Shown piece by piece: positions 11,560-21,671 of a stretch of DNA of 64,000 bases. The number at the start of each line of letters is the position of its first letter. The first letter of the stretch is position 1. Where the stretch lies: assembly GCA_032871835.1 (NCBI GenBank), contig CM065297.1:38503098-38567097 (forward strand), read 5' to 3'. Under the pieces are notes generated by a model. It had not been told where the DNA came from. It saw only the letters and a list, made by a program, of their open reading frames with translations, and did no database searches. This DNA is from Dipteronia dyeriana. Lineage: Eukaryota; Streptophyta; Magnoliopsida; Sapindales; Sapindaceae. A program made the position numbers and the translations under genes.

Positions 11560-11943
11560 AATTAGTAAGCCTCACAAACACTCCCTCACGTGTTTACTCT
11601 CAAAGATGGTGGCACTCACACTCGTGTTTTCACTCAATTCTTTGGCTTTTACTCTTTGATGGGCTCACACACTCTTGCCTTTTTCCACTCTTTGTTAACT
11701 CTTTCAGTTCTTCCTTCTTTTTTTTTTTGACTTATACGGACACTCACAAGAAGTGCAAGAAAAATAGAAGTAACTGAGCAAAAGGACAAGAATAATGAAG
11801 ACGAAATTCTTTAGCTATTAAATTTTTTTTTTTTTTGAATATCAATGCACGTAATCAAGATAATGAATAGAAATAGTTGATATAGGTTCAACTACACGAC
11901 CCAAAAAAAAAATGTTTTTTTTTTTTTTTTGGTATCTGATTTG

Positions 11944-11976
<33 letters not shown>

Positions 11977-12067
11977 GGTACCTGGTTTGATCAAACTTTT
12001 TTTTTTTTTGTTGAAACAAATGAATACAGAGAAGAGAAAGAACAAGGATAGATTAAACCTGATTTAG
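11560..12067 (-). other. Leader of copy B with T/A-tract repeats
   Basis: Untranslated leader between PBS and ORF. On plus, 11915-12010 has three long T runs separated by GGTA.CTG.TTTGATCAAA, the inverted form of the repeats at 44245-44350 in the full-size element. I see no other feature. Confidence 0.55.
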
Positions 12068-12089
12068 AAGCCTAAGCTCTGATACCAAC
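12068..12089 (-). other. Primer-binding site of copy B
   Basis: On minus, GTTGGTATCAGAGCTTAGG directly follows the 5' LTR. TGGTATCAGAGC is the standard initiator tRNA-Met type PBS. Confidence 0.87.
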
Positions 12090-13047
12090 TGATATGAACC
12101 TCACCAAGAGCAGTGAGACCCGGAACCAATATATGGTAACGAAGGATCGTTTTCTAATTCAAGTTTATAAACAAAGAAAATAAAAAGGACCGCGACCCAT
12201 TATCTATATGGAGATAAGAACCAAAGGTATCAACAAGGTTGTAGACGCCACACTCAAGAATAAGAAAGAAGGTGAGTGATAAGTCAAGGTTTGAACGCCA
12301 CAAGGTAGAACCTTGATAAGTTCATAGTTCTATGAAGAACCAAAGAGAAAATTCTCTCAAATTTATTTCAATTCCAAAATCTATTCTCAAATTACATCAA
12401 TTGGTCCCTTTTATACTAAAAATATCTAAGACCTAAAAGGGAATAAATATTAGGCAATTAATGCCTTACAATCAGGAAAATAAATGCAAACAACTTTAGA
12501 AAAATAAATAAATACTAAACTAGCAACTAGTTGATTTGTTCCTTATTTGGAAAGCTGAATTTGGGAAACAAATCAGCCATTTATTTGGAAAACAAATCAA
12601 CTCTTTATTTGGGGAAATAAATAAAATAAGGAATATGCTGAAATTGGCAATATGCTGAAATTGAATTCTCCTCCAACCATACGTCGCCCAAAATATAGGA
12701 AATATGTTGAAATTCGGACTCCTCAACTCAAGTCTTCGCGCAATAAGATAGATGGCCAAATTTGGACTTTTTGTGATCTGTTTTGGAGGACAGGGTCTTC
12801 ATATCATCTGTAGATCTTGTCTTGTGCTTTCCGAAAACATATTATAATAGATGATCTGACTTCAGATGCTCTCTATAGAGGTCCACGAAGTTCAGCCCGG
12901 ATTTGGTCTTCATGTTGGCAGAATTTGGACTTTAGCAACTCGGAATCAGCCCATCATTTAATACTTCTTTGATCCTCTTGCTTCCTTTTAATTGGCCCAA
13001 ATTGAATATGCAATAGTTCCTTTGGTGATGCTTCTTGATTCTCATCA
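12090..13047 (-). repeat. 5' LTR of copy B
   Basis: 958 bp, the full form of this LTR family. It begins TGATATGAACC and ends CTCATCA on plus, followed by TSD AAATC. It is nearly identical over shared parts to the LTRs of copy A. Confidence 0.92.
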
Positions 13048-13779
13048 AAATCCACCTAAGGAAAGGATTCTTGCCAACCAAGTAAATCCTTCTTAGGAGA
13101 GGATTTATGATCATATATATATGAGTATAAGAAATTCGGCCAGCCCTAAGGCAATTGAGAGGAGAATTTCGGCCAGCCCTATTTTTCTAAGAGAAGAATT
13201 CTGCCATCATAGTAATTTTGAGGGAGGAAAATCGTATTTTACTTTAGACAAAATTCGATAATCTCTAAACAATAGTGTGTGAATTCGGCCAAAAGGAGAA
13301 AAAGGGGAACATTTTTGTTTTCAATAGTACACTAGTATCCTTTACATCATAAGGGTTTTGTGTACAACATTGAATCAAGGTTCACGCAAGTTTCAATAAA
13401 GTTGACTGATAATTCACAAGTGACTGAACGTTCTTGGATTTTTTTCCCTTGGAGGATATTTGTAACTAATCAAGAAAAGATTTTGTTTTGTCTCCATCCT
13501 CAGATATACAATTTAAAGAAAGGGAGCCCACACTCCTAGGTGATTCACGTTCGTGATTGGATTGGAAGATCTTATGGAATCAATTCGGCGCTTGTTCAAT
13601 TGTCACGAGAAAAAGGTACGATAATTTTATATACGTTAATTAATCTAGGGTTAAGGTTCTCGTTGCATAAAAGGGAAAAAAATTATTTATACGTAAACCC
13701 TAGTTTTCTTTTTCTCACGCTTTCGTTGCGTTTTGAACCGTTTTTTCCTTACAGTCATTTCCTAATTTGAACTCTTTTC

Positions 13780-14700
13780 CATGCCTTCAAATTTCAAGTG
13801 GCCTTTTGCCACTAGGTGGCTTCTCTCCATGACCGGGCAACCAAGGCTGAAGCTGAAGCTGAGCGGGCCGTGGAATCATTGACGCGGGCTCAAGACTAAG
13901 TACAAGAGATGGCATTTAGACAAAGGGGGATGGAGGAAGTGCTAACCGAGTTTCATTGTGACAACGAGAGGTTGAAGCGATCTTTCGATCAAGAAACCCT
14001 CTTACCTCAACATCGAGCCAATCAGCGGGATTCTAGAAAGGAAGAACCAAAGATGCTAGACATTGAAAACTAAGGTTTGCAAGCCCAAGTAGCCAAGCTT
14101 TAGGCCGAGGTGGATGCCTCCTTCAACGAGGGATACTTCTATGCTTCCTACCAGGTTATAGAAGCTCTTCCTCCTCCCTTCGACCTCTTCATTATAGCTG
14201 GTTGGGATAGCAAGGAGATAATGGCCAAAGTCTACGTTGATGTCTCGCCCCAAGGGTGATGGAATCGATCTTTCTAGTGGGACTGTAGCCGGGAAGCAAA
14301 TAGTTATGCCAGACCTTCCTCCTCCTACTACAACCTTCTTAGCATTAAGTATCGGGGAGTCCTCGAGAGGGGTTTACCCTACGAAGCCCGAAGGAAGCCA
14401 ACTAGAAACAAAGGTCCCCCTAAGGAATCTTCTAGAGGAGAGGCGAAGGTCGAGAATAGCAAGATGGAGTCAATCGCTACCCTTCTCGATGCGTCCATTC
14501 CTCCTAATGTAATAGTGGTGGTCAATGAGGTTCTGGAGGAGGATCCAGCTGAGAGGTAGGCAATTAAAGATCCTTCAAAAGAAGAGATAGTTGTGGTGGC
14601 CAACCAAGATCAATAACCACTGGAAGGAGGTGCGAAGGACGAAGTCCATTATGGAAGAGTTGTAGTCGGGGGTGATCAGAGAGATGCAGGAGCTTGATGT
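13780..14700 (+). pseudogene. Antisense ORF remnant of the Tat element
   Basis: On plus, opposite to gag-pol, a decayed frame reads LHDRATKAEAEAERAVESLTRAQ, a stop, then VQEMAFRQRGMEEVL, QAQVAKL and AEVDASFNEGYFYASYQVIEALPPPFDL. This is an Ala/Glu-rich coiled coil followed by an acidic region (a 91-codon open piece spans 14237-14512). Such coiled-coil frames in the antisense 3' part of Tat elements are usually labelled 'putative gypsy-type transposon' proteins. The exact family is not certain. Stops near 13900, 14073 and 14104 make it non-functional. Copia1 removed its upstream part. Confidence 0.6.
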
Positions 14701-15128
14701 AGCCCATTTTGACTTACTTTAACTGCCCGAAAAAGGGGGATGGGCACTCCACTTTATTAATGCCATGTTTAATTAGGTTTTTTTTGGTATAGCCCTAAAC
14801 CAAGGGTTGGGCTCCCTGTTTGACAATTGTAGCCCAACAGGGGGATAAGCTCCCTTACCATTGATAAGCATTGGCTTTAGACTTCATTCGAACTTGCATC
14901 AATGAAATTTAACTTGACTGACATACTCTTGGTTCATTCCCGATCCCGACCTAGATGTGACCTCTGAGACAACTTGAATTACTAGAATCTTGGGGAGATA
15001 ATGAGATAGAAAACTTTGTTTAAGTGTGAAAGTAGAAAGCTAGCTAAAGCTCTCAACTCTCAGCAGAAACTTATAGCTCGATAACTTTAGTGAATAGTCC
15101 CCTTATGTGATTATAGGCTAGTTTTCAC
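14701..15128. other. Non-coding spacer of the Tat element
   Basis: No open frame of note. On plus it contains two purine-rich motifs (GAAAAAGGGGGATGGGC near 14731 and AACAGGGGGATAAGC near 14835). They have the look of PPT repeats but lie on the strand of the antisense ORF. I see nothing else. Confidence 0.4.
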
Positions 15129-15625
15129 CCTCAAATCCTTCTTGGGGGAGGTAGTATGACCAAGGCATCAGGAGGGCTATCTAGCTATTTCCTGGTCTTC
15201 AGATCTGGATGACAATTATGCTTTTACACTCAGATCCTTCTTGGGGGTGGTAGCCCTTCCAAGGCATCAGGAGGGCTATCTAGCTATTTCCTGGTCTCGA
15301 GATCTAGATGGAAACTATGCTCTTACACTTAGATCCTTCTTAGGAGTGGTAGCCCGACCAAGGCATTAAGAGGGCTATCTAGCTATTTCCTAGCCTCGAG
15401 ATCTGGTTGGCAATTGTGATCTTACATTCAGATCCTTCTTAGGGGTGGTAGCCCGACCAAGGCTTCAGGAGAGCTATCTAGCTATTTCTTGGTCTCAAGA
15501 TCTGGATGGTAACTATGCTCTTATACTCAGACCCTTATTGGCGGGGGGTCGTGCCCGGCCGAGGGATCAAGGATACTGAGGGGGCTTCCCCGACTAATCC
15601 TTGGTCTTGAGATGACTACGTCGAA
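15129..15625 (-). repeat. 99-bp tandem repeat in the Tat 3' UTR, five units
   Basis: The phrase CCTTCTT.GG.GGTGGTAG recurs at 15137, 15236, 15335, 15434 and, diverged, 15534, giving a period of 99-100 bp. Each unit also has AAGGC.TCAGGAGGGCTA, TATCTAGCTATTTCC and GATCTGGATGG. The last unit is GC-rich and most diverged and runs up to the pol end. Tandem repeats at this place are a recurrent trait of Tat/Ogre elements and a known source of satellites. Confidence 0.9.
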
Positions 15626-15749
15626 CTTACCCATGTATACCCTAGTTGATATGGAGAAATTATTGTAGAATATAATCGAGGATAGAGTAAGTAGACTATA
15701 TTGATAAAAAATTGAGTACATTGTTGTTGGAAATTTTATTGAAACTTTA

Positions 15750-16960
15750 ATGGAGGTAGTCTGTTCACGAGTCCCTCGTGTAAGGGTAATACTTTCTAAG
15801 ATGATCTGCATTCCATATGTGATCGATAGGTCGGCCATCCATGTCCTCAAACTTATATGCTCCGTTGCGGACCATTGCCTTTACCAAATAAGGTTCTTCC
15901 TAGTTGGGCCCTAGGACCCCGTCTAACCTCTTTCTGGTATTCAAGTTACTTTTCTAAGAACCTTCGAGCTTTAACTCTTCTGTTAAAGTACCTAGCGATC
16001 TTACTCTAGTAAATCGCTACTTTCTATGCTACTAGATCTTGTTTCTCTTCCAAGAGGTCTAGGCTACCTTGGAGCTTATCCTCAATGTCCATGTTCAAAA
16101 TGTTGAACTCTGAAGGAGCTTAGTTTTTTCTCGATGGGAAGAACTGCTTCAACCCCGAAGGTTAAAGAATAGGGCATTTCTCCAGTGGTTGTTCTCCTTG
16201 TAGTACGGTAAGCCTAAAGGCCATCGGAAAGTTCCTTGGACCATCTGCCCATTCTCTGCTGTAACTTCCTTTTCAACAGCTTCACAATAGTTTTATTGGT
16301 GGATTCCACCAGCCCTATAGTCTTAGGGTGGACTACTAAGGCGAATCTAAGGTCAATTCCCAAGCCTTTGTAAAAGTCTTTGAATTGACCATTATCAAAC
16401 TGTTTTCCAAGGTCAGCTGTAATGATAAGAGGGGTCCCGAATCTGTATACTACATTGTTTTTTATGAACCTTGTGGTATTCTCTTTCGATATCTAGGAGA
16501 GCGGTTCGGCTTCAACCCATCTTGTGAAATAATCGATCACCATAATAGCATGCGTAGCCTGTCCAAGAGCTGTTGGAAGTGTTCCAATCAGGTCAACTCC
16601 CTACATAGCAAATAGGTAAGGTGAGCTGAGAGATGACAGACACTCTGATGGGAGGTGGCTCATGTTGGAGGTCTTCTAGCATGGTTCACAGGATTAAACA
16701 AAATTATTTGCATCTTGATGGATAGTTGGCCAGTAATACCCCATGCGGAGTATCTGATATGCCAGAGCTTCACCACCAAGTGGTTCTCGTATTCCCCAAA
16801 ATGAACCTCTCTTAATTCCCATTTGGCATCATTAGGATGCAAACATCGCAGTAGGGGAAGGGACTTGTCCCTCATGTATAGGTATCTATCTACCAGGCAA
16901 TATCGGACTGAGAGCCTCTTAATTCTTCTGGCTTGGTCGGGCTCATTTGGAATCCATCCA
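15750..16960 (-). pseudogene. Tat integrase remnant
   Basis: Read on minus with stops and frameshifts. The zinc-binding region is around 16875-16700 (MRDKSLPLLRCLHPNDAKW, then REVHFGEYENH). The core follows around 16650-16400 with a DYFTRWVEAEPLS-like stretch encoded near 16540-16510 and a GTPLIITADLGK-like piece near 16440. The C-terminal end reads LEDMDGRPIDHTWNADHLRK near 15850-15785, typical for the pol terminus of Tat elements. It has many stops and is not functional. The 3' UTR repeat array begins less than 200 bp further along. Confidence 0.75.
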
Positions 16961-17269
16961 TCTTAGAGATAAACCACTATTGGGTCCATTCATCATGGCT
17001 GTCGATCCAGGGTATAAGACTCCTTGCCTACTACTATACCTGGTAGGGAGATCACTTGGAGAGGGACACCCCGTGGTAAGGCTAGGACACCATTCACAGC
17101 TATCTTGGCTAGGACGTCAGCTCGACGATTCTATTGTCTAGGTACCTGCTCGATCTAAAATCCCTTGAATTTATTCTTAAGCAGCTGAACTAGCTTCAAG
17201 TAGGCAATCATGTTATCTTTTTGGCTTGAACATCCCCAGAAACCTGATTGACTTTGAATAATGAGTCAC

Positions 17270-17760
17270 TCTTGACTTACAGGTAATCGACCCCGAGCTC
17301 GGCAGCCGCCTTCATCCCTGCTATGAGGGCTTCATCCTTTGCCTTATAGTTAATGGCTTTAAATTTGAATCTGAAGTAGTGGTAACACTCAGTCCCCTCT
17401 ACGTCTATCAGGAAAATGCCCGTTCCTCCCCCAGCTTGCCCGGACACTCTATCAGTGTAGAGGATCCATGACTTATAGCCCACCGGCCAGTTTTTGGGCT
17501 CTGGAATCTTCTCAGTAGCTATATTTATCACTCCATAGGTCGTTTGGCCCGGAGGCACTGAGAGCTCTGCCATAAATTCCTCCAAAGCCTGGGCTTTAAT
17601 TGCGATCCTAGGTTTATACCTTAAATCTAATTGGGTGTCTATGGCCAACAAAACTAGTCTTCCGGACACATCCGGCCTTTGTAGGAATTAACGGAGAGGT
17701 TGATCTGTCACTATTGCTATTGAGTAAGCTTGAAAGTAGGGACGGAGCTTACTTGCCGAG
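17270..17760 (-). pseudogene. Tat RNase H remnant
   Basis: A 130-codon open piece (17277-17669) has RIAIKAQALEEFMAELS, then WILYTDRVSGQAGGGTGIFL, and KFKAINYKAKDEALIAGMKAAAELG. This is the plant-type RNase H region of Tat elements, with the first Asp (YTD) visible. The second conserved acidic motif (normally NEAEYEAL) is altered to YKAKDEAL. Spacers 16960-17270 and 17760-18000 are diverged parts of the same polyprotein without clean frames. Confidence 0.78.
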
Positions 17761-17999
17761 GTCACCAGGGCGTATGTGACCTTCTATAGAAGGGTTTAAT
17801 TCTTTTCCTACTTGGTTAGGGTGTGACTTACATAGTAGATAGGTCGCTGGACCCTATCTCCACAATCCTTGACCAAGGCCCCACTCACTGTAATTTCTAA
17901 AACAGCCAAGTAGATTTGTAGCTACTCTTCCATACTTGGCTCGACCAGTAACAGAGGGCTTAACAGATACTTCTTCAAAGCTTGAAAAGCTTGCTCACC

Positions 18000-18790
18000 C
18001 TCTTGGTTCCATTTCATGTTCCTTCCCTACTTGATAGTTTTGAAGAAAGGGAAACATTTATCGGTGGACCGGGAAATGAACCTGTTGAGCGTTGCTATCT
18101 GCCCGGTCAAGACTTGAACCTGTTTGAGTGACGTGGGGGATTCTAGATCCAGGATAGCCTTGATCTTTTTTGGGTTAGCCTTTATTCCTCTCTCATGAAC
18201 CATGAAGCCTAAAAACTTTCCCGCAGTTACCCCGAAGGCATATTTGGAGGGGTTCAATCTCATCTGGTTTTCTTTAGGATTATGAAAGTTCTATAAAGGT
18301 CGTCATGATGTCCTTCTATGGTTGGTGACTTGATAATCATTTAGTCGATGTACACTTCTATTGATCTTCCAATCTCGGGCTTGAACAGTCGATTGACCAA
18401 CCATTGATATGTAGCTCTCGCATTCTTAAGCCCAAACGACATCACCTTGCAGCAGTACAGACCCTGCCCAATGATGAAGCTGGTCTTGTCTTGGTCTACG
18501 GGGTGCATCATGGTCTGGTTGTACCCCAAGAATGCATCCATGAAGCTTAGGAGTTTGTTTCCGTACGTGGATTCAAACTACTCATCTATCTTTGGTAAAG
18601 GGAAAATGTCTTTCGGACATGCCCGGTTGAGGTTAGTGTAATCGATGCACATACGCCACTTCCCATTCACCTTCGTGACCATGACGACATTGGCGATCCA
18701 TTCGAGGAAACGCGCATCTGTGATGAAGCCTGCTCTGATCAACTTAAACACTTCTTCCTGAACCATAGCATTTCTTTCAGTGTTAAAGTG
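18000..18790 (-). pseudogene. Tat reverse transcriptase remnant
   Basis: Pieces in order on minus: FKLIRAGFITDARFLEWIAN, NGKWRMCIDYTNLNRACPKD, then MDAFLGYNQTMMHPVDQDKT, SFGLKNARATYQWLVNRLF and the active-site box EVYID followed by a stop and MIIKS. The second Asp of the YIDD box is replaced by TAA (near 18341-18343), so the catalytic core itself is dead. Then [20 protein letters not shown] and [17 protein letters not shown], the thumb/connection. Stops and indels separate the pieces. Confidence 0.85.
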
Positions 18791-19980
18791 ACGCCTTTTT
18801 TATTTGACGGGAATGAAGGTCAACTTCTGATCAACTTATCCACTTCTTCTTGAACCACAACTTGCTCTAAAGCCTGATCATAGGCCTCTTGGTAGGTCTC
18901 CGGAGGTCGTTTGGCAAAGTATCTAAAAAGCTTACCCACCCACAGGTTTCGCCTGAAATTGCAAGGGTCTCTTTCTTAGTGAAGACCCTTATCTGGATGA
19001 CTTCCCTATGGAACAGCTCCACGTAAGCCCGAAGGGTTTCCCCCTCTCCTGGATTACTTACTGTAAATGGATGGGATCCTTCGTCGAGGGTTTGATTCCT
19101 TGAAATTGTAAGCATAAATCAGTTGACAGCTTTGTGAAGGATATCACACAGTCAGCAGGTAGCTTTCTAAACCAGGTCTTGGCACAATGTGTTAGCGTAG
19201 TAGGGAACATATGGCTCATAGCAGCCTTGGTTATGTTCTGGACTTTCATCTGTTGGACGAAGCACTTGAAGTGGCTCAAAGGATCCTCTGTACCAGAGAA
19301 CTTGTCTGATGGCATCTTAAACTTTGATGGGAGCTCTGCCTCCCTGATTCTTATGGTAAAGGCGGCATTCATCTCGCTTAAGGGGTCATTTTTAACCTTA
19401 TTACTCTTCCCTCTTTTCAACTGCTGGATCTCTTTATGCATCTTAGTCAGCTGGTTTCTTAAGCACTTATTTATGTGCTTCTTAGAACCAACCTCGGAAT
19501 TCTCATTGCCAAAACCCCCGATGAGCTAAGTACTTCCATTTCCATCCTCGGGGATTGGGTCTGCTTGCACGGTTTACCAGCTACCTCCAGCTTCAACTCT
19601 AGGTTCCCTTTTAGAAGTCACCGGTTGAGGATGGTTGTGAGGTGCCCTTGGTGAAACGTCAGTTGCCGACTTAACCTGCCTAGGTAGATAGTTGGTCAGC
19701 CTATCCAGGACTGAGGCATGGGCCCTAGCCTTTCTCGGATGGAAGTTGTAGGCCCTGTATTATGGTAGGCAGGGATCTATAGGGGAGTTCCAGCAGATCG
19801 AAAGTAGGTTGCCTAACAGCGGGTTTGCTCACATCTTCTCGGATTCCTAGATCTACCAATTGAGGATCAATTCCTCCTGCAGATAGACTGACGCAGACAA
19901 TTTCCACAATGGCTGTTGGGTGTTGATTGATCACAGCTGGTTTTATAGCCAGAAGAATTGGAGCCCGCTCCATGCCTAGC
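18790..19980 (-). pseudogene. Tat gag remnant
   Basis: Piece 19973-19725 is the N-terminal variable region. 19441-19058 is the conserved Gag core (ELPSKFKMPSDKFSGTEDPL, HFKCFVQQMKVQNI, LPADCVISFTKLSTDLCLQF). 19115-18867 ends with GETLRAYVELFHREVIQI and an EAYDQA-like stretch. RT follows within about 100 bp: the usual protease domain and the Gag zinc knuckle between gag and RT are absent, so an internal deletion has fused gag to the RT start. A phrase GTTCA(A/G)GAAGAAGTG occurs on both sides of the junction (minus strand near 18860 and 18765). Confidence 0.8.
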
Positions 19981-20147
19981 TGATGGGTGGTTGGCTTACA
20001 GTGCTTAGATTTCTTTCCCTTTTCTACCCTTTTTGGGTTTAGGGGGCAGACGGATGTCCAAAGTTTCGGTTTGTCCTTGAGAGGAGCGAAGCCTCATGAT
20101 TACTAATAAACAACAAATTTGTAAGTGTAAAAATTATGGTGTGGGTT

Positions 20148-20170
20148 TTCCCACAGATGGCGCTAGAAAC
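20148..20170 (-). other. Primer-binding site of the Tat element
   Basis: On minus, directly after the LTR end, GTTTCTAGCGCCATCTGTGG. It resembles the TTGGCGCC.TCTGTGGG sequence common after the 5' LTR of Tat elements. It has diverged, so the primer tRNA cannot be named with confidence. Confidence 0.65.
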
Positions 20171-21345
20171 TGTTAACAGAGAATTTACTCGAGGTGAGAA
20201 ATTCTGGTTTACACCCTCGAGACCACTACCACGTAGGCGGTGGCCAGGGTTAGTACTGTAGGTACCTAACCTGATTGAATAAAGATGGATGTGTAAATGT
20301 AAGTGCAATGAAGACGGGAATGTAATGGCTTTATTATCAACTATGAGTATCATACAAAATGAATCTTAAACACTCTTAATCTCTCTAGGATATAGTAGGG
20401 TTGCAACCTCGTGCCTATCTAATAGTAGATAATAGTGGAGGCCATGTTCTGATTACAGAATTAAGGCCAAAGTAAAATCTCTCCTTTTCTTTTTCCTATA
20501 CCGCCTCTTTTTCCCCCCATTTCTTCTTCATGCCTAGACCTATTTATACATGGTCCAAGTAGGTTTAAACTTGTAAATCGCCCGCCACAATCCTAAGAAT
20601 CTGTTCCCTCCTTATCGGGCTGGATCTTTTATTTGAAAGTCATTGACTTCAAATCAATATCAGATCCGAGAATATCTTTGGTAGAGATAAGTTTATTTTC
20701 TTTTTGGACTGAATCTCTTGCCTTACACGTACGCAGAGTTTTAATGCTCGTTGAAGTGTAGATATGATCTTGTGTGTATTCATGGCATGATTCTTCATGA
20801 AGGTCATCGAGTTAGCTGTTCGTTGTTTCGTAGAGCAAGGTAGACCCCTGCCTTAGTTTTGGTACAACCAGCTCGGCCTGACCTTTGTTGGTCCTTTAGA
20901 GCTTGAGGCGGTCTTGTAGGCACTCAATGGGGGGGGGGGGGGGGGGGGGGGGAGCATGGATTATACGAGCTTCTGCTTTCTCATCAAGATGGGTTTGAGT
21001 CTTCCTTAACTAATTGGAACATAGCTATAGAATGAACATGATATCTTTAAACCCCCCCCCCCCCCCCCCCCCCTCTTTTATGCCTGGAGAGGTCGGTGGG
21101 CTTCTAGGGAGGTTATGAGGTAATTTCGATCTCAGGAAGCCTGGATAACCACGTATCGGGCTTTGCCCGAATTTCCAGTGTTGGCGTAAAGGGCTCGATC
21201 TGGTCGTGTTCCTCGCTTCTCAGAGGTAGTTTTATGGCTTGCCCTTAGGACCCGGGGTTCACTGACTGGTGAACTCGGGCTTTGATTCGGGTTAAGAGAG
21301 TGCAAAATTTCTCTTTGGTCCTCTACCCAAATTTCGCTATTAACA
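20171..21345 (-). repeat. 5' LTR of the Tat element
   Basis: 1175 bp. On plus it begins TGTTAACAGAG and ends CGCTATTAACA, so the terminal TGTTAA/TTAACA inverted repeat is intact. It contains a G24 run at 20929-20952 and a C22 run at 21052-21073. Sequence beginning at 21346 is homologous to the interior of the Sirevirus-type LTR, which fixes the right boundary. Confidence 0.85.
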
Positions 21346-21671
21346 GCTAGTATTTAGGACAATTTTACCCTTCTAGCTAAATCTTATTGCATTTGCATTT
21401 TAAGAATTGATATCTTGGATTTGCATTCAATGGTCTTATTTACATTCCCAGATAAGCTCATATGCCTTGGCCTAGCATTTTTGCACTTTGAATATCATTA
21501 TATATTCACTTAGGTTGCATTGTCTCTTCATTGTTGTTAAGCTTGTTGCTAAGAGTTTAGTAGACAAGCTTGTTGATCAAGAATCACTATTAAGGCCCTT
21601 TAGGTAGTAGTGGTAGGTTAGTAACCTTAAAGTGTGACTAGGTGGTCAACTTAGGTTGTAAACATCATTAC
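21346..21671 (+). repeat. Old Sirevirus-like LTR, left remaining part
   Basis: Homologous to the inverted sequence of the younger LTR (about 21860-22260), but clearly diverged. Shared phrases include GCTAG.ATTTAGGAC, CCTTCTAGCTAA, TTGATATCT.GGATTTGC and CTCTTCATTGTTG. So this is a plus-strand LTR of the same or a close family. It is cut on the left by the Tat LTR and on the right by the younger Sirevirus. It continues at 31144. Confidence 0.8.

Larger units (their letters stand above)
9498..13047 (-). mobile_element. Non-autonomous Ty3/gypsy derivative, copy B
   Basis: Complete minus-strand insertion in the copia1 LTR. The left LTR (3' LTR) is 9498-10337 and the right LTR (5' LTR) is 12090-13047, with a perfect TSD AAATC at 9493-9497 and 13048-13052. 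The PBS abuts the right LTR and the purine tract lies at 10338-10352 on minus. The interior carries one open frame of 442 codons that lacks the Gag core and all of RT, RNase H and integrase, as in copy A. The left LTR is shorter by a roughly 118-bp deletion near 10045. Confidence 0.93.
417..13753 (+). mobile_element. Ty1/copia element copia1, 5'-truncated, with two nested insertions
   Basis: A decayed Ty1/copia retrotransposon on plus. In order it has a non-coding leader, a gag start (1590), an integrase fragment (1717-2548), RT/RNase H (6051-7709), a PPT (AAAGTGGGAGA at 7712-7722) and a 3' LTR starting TGTTAGGATTATGC at 7724 and ending at 13753. Copy A of a gypsy derivative interrupts pol at 2549-6050, and copy B interrupts the 3' LTR at 9498-13052. 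Its leader matches the leader of Cop3 (42988-43418 and 50087-50423). The 5' LTR is absent, because the leader abuts another LTR at about 416. Every coding part has stops, and gag is fused to integrase by a deletion near 1700. Confidence 0.85.
7724..13753 (+). repeat. 3' LTR of copia1, split by copy B
   Basis: The LTR runs 7724-9497 and continues 13053-13753 (about 2475 bp without the insertion). It begins TGTTAGGATTATGC and ends TTCCTTACA. Related LTRs are Cop3 at 40767-42987 (plus) and the truncated inverted copy at 55486-57318. Copy B inserted with TSD AAATC. The piece right of copy B contains extra AATTCGGCC-rich sequence compared with Cop3. Sequence after 13753 belongs to the Tat element. 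Confidence 0.85.
13754..21345 (-). mobile_element. Tat-lineage Ty3/gypsy element, 3' LTR outside or lost
   Basis: Minus-strand element. From right to left: 5' LTR (20171-21345), PBS, gag, RT, RNase H, integrase, a 3' UTR with 99-bp tandem repeats, then an antisense ORF on plus. Copia1 interrupts it at 13753, so its 3' LTR is not in the window. A pol-distal antisense ORF, tandem repeats in the 3' UTR and a GCGCC-type PBS are known traits of the Tat lineage (for example Grande, Retand and Ogre relatives). The protease region is missing and all frames carry stops. Confidence 0.82.

Noticed and set aside
14731..14850. G-rich motifs as PPT of a plus-strand element ending near 14748
   Set aside because: Surrounding gag-pol is on minus, no LTR start follows with a partner copy, and no TSD is visible.
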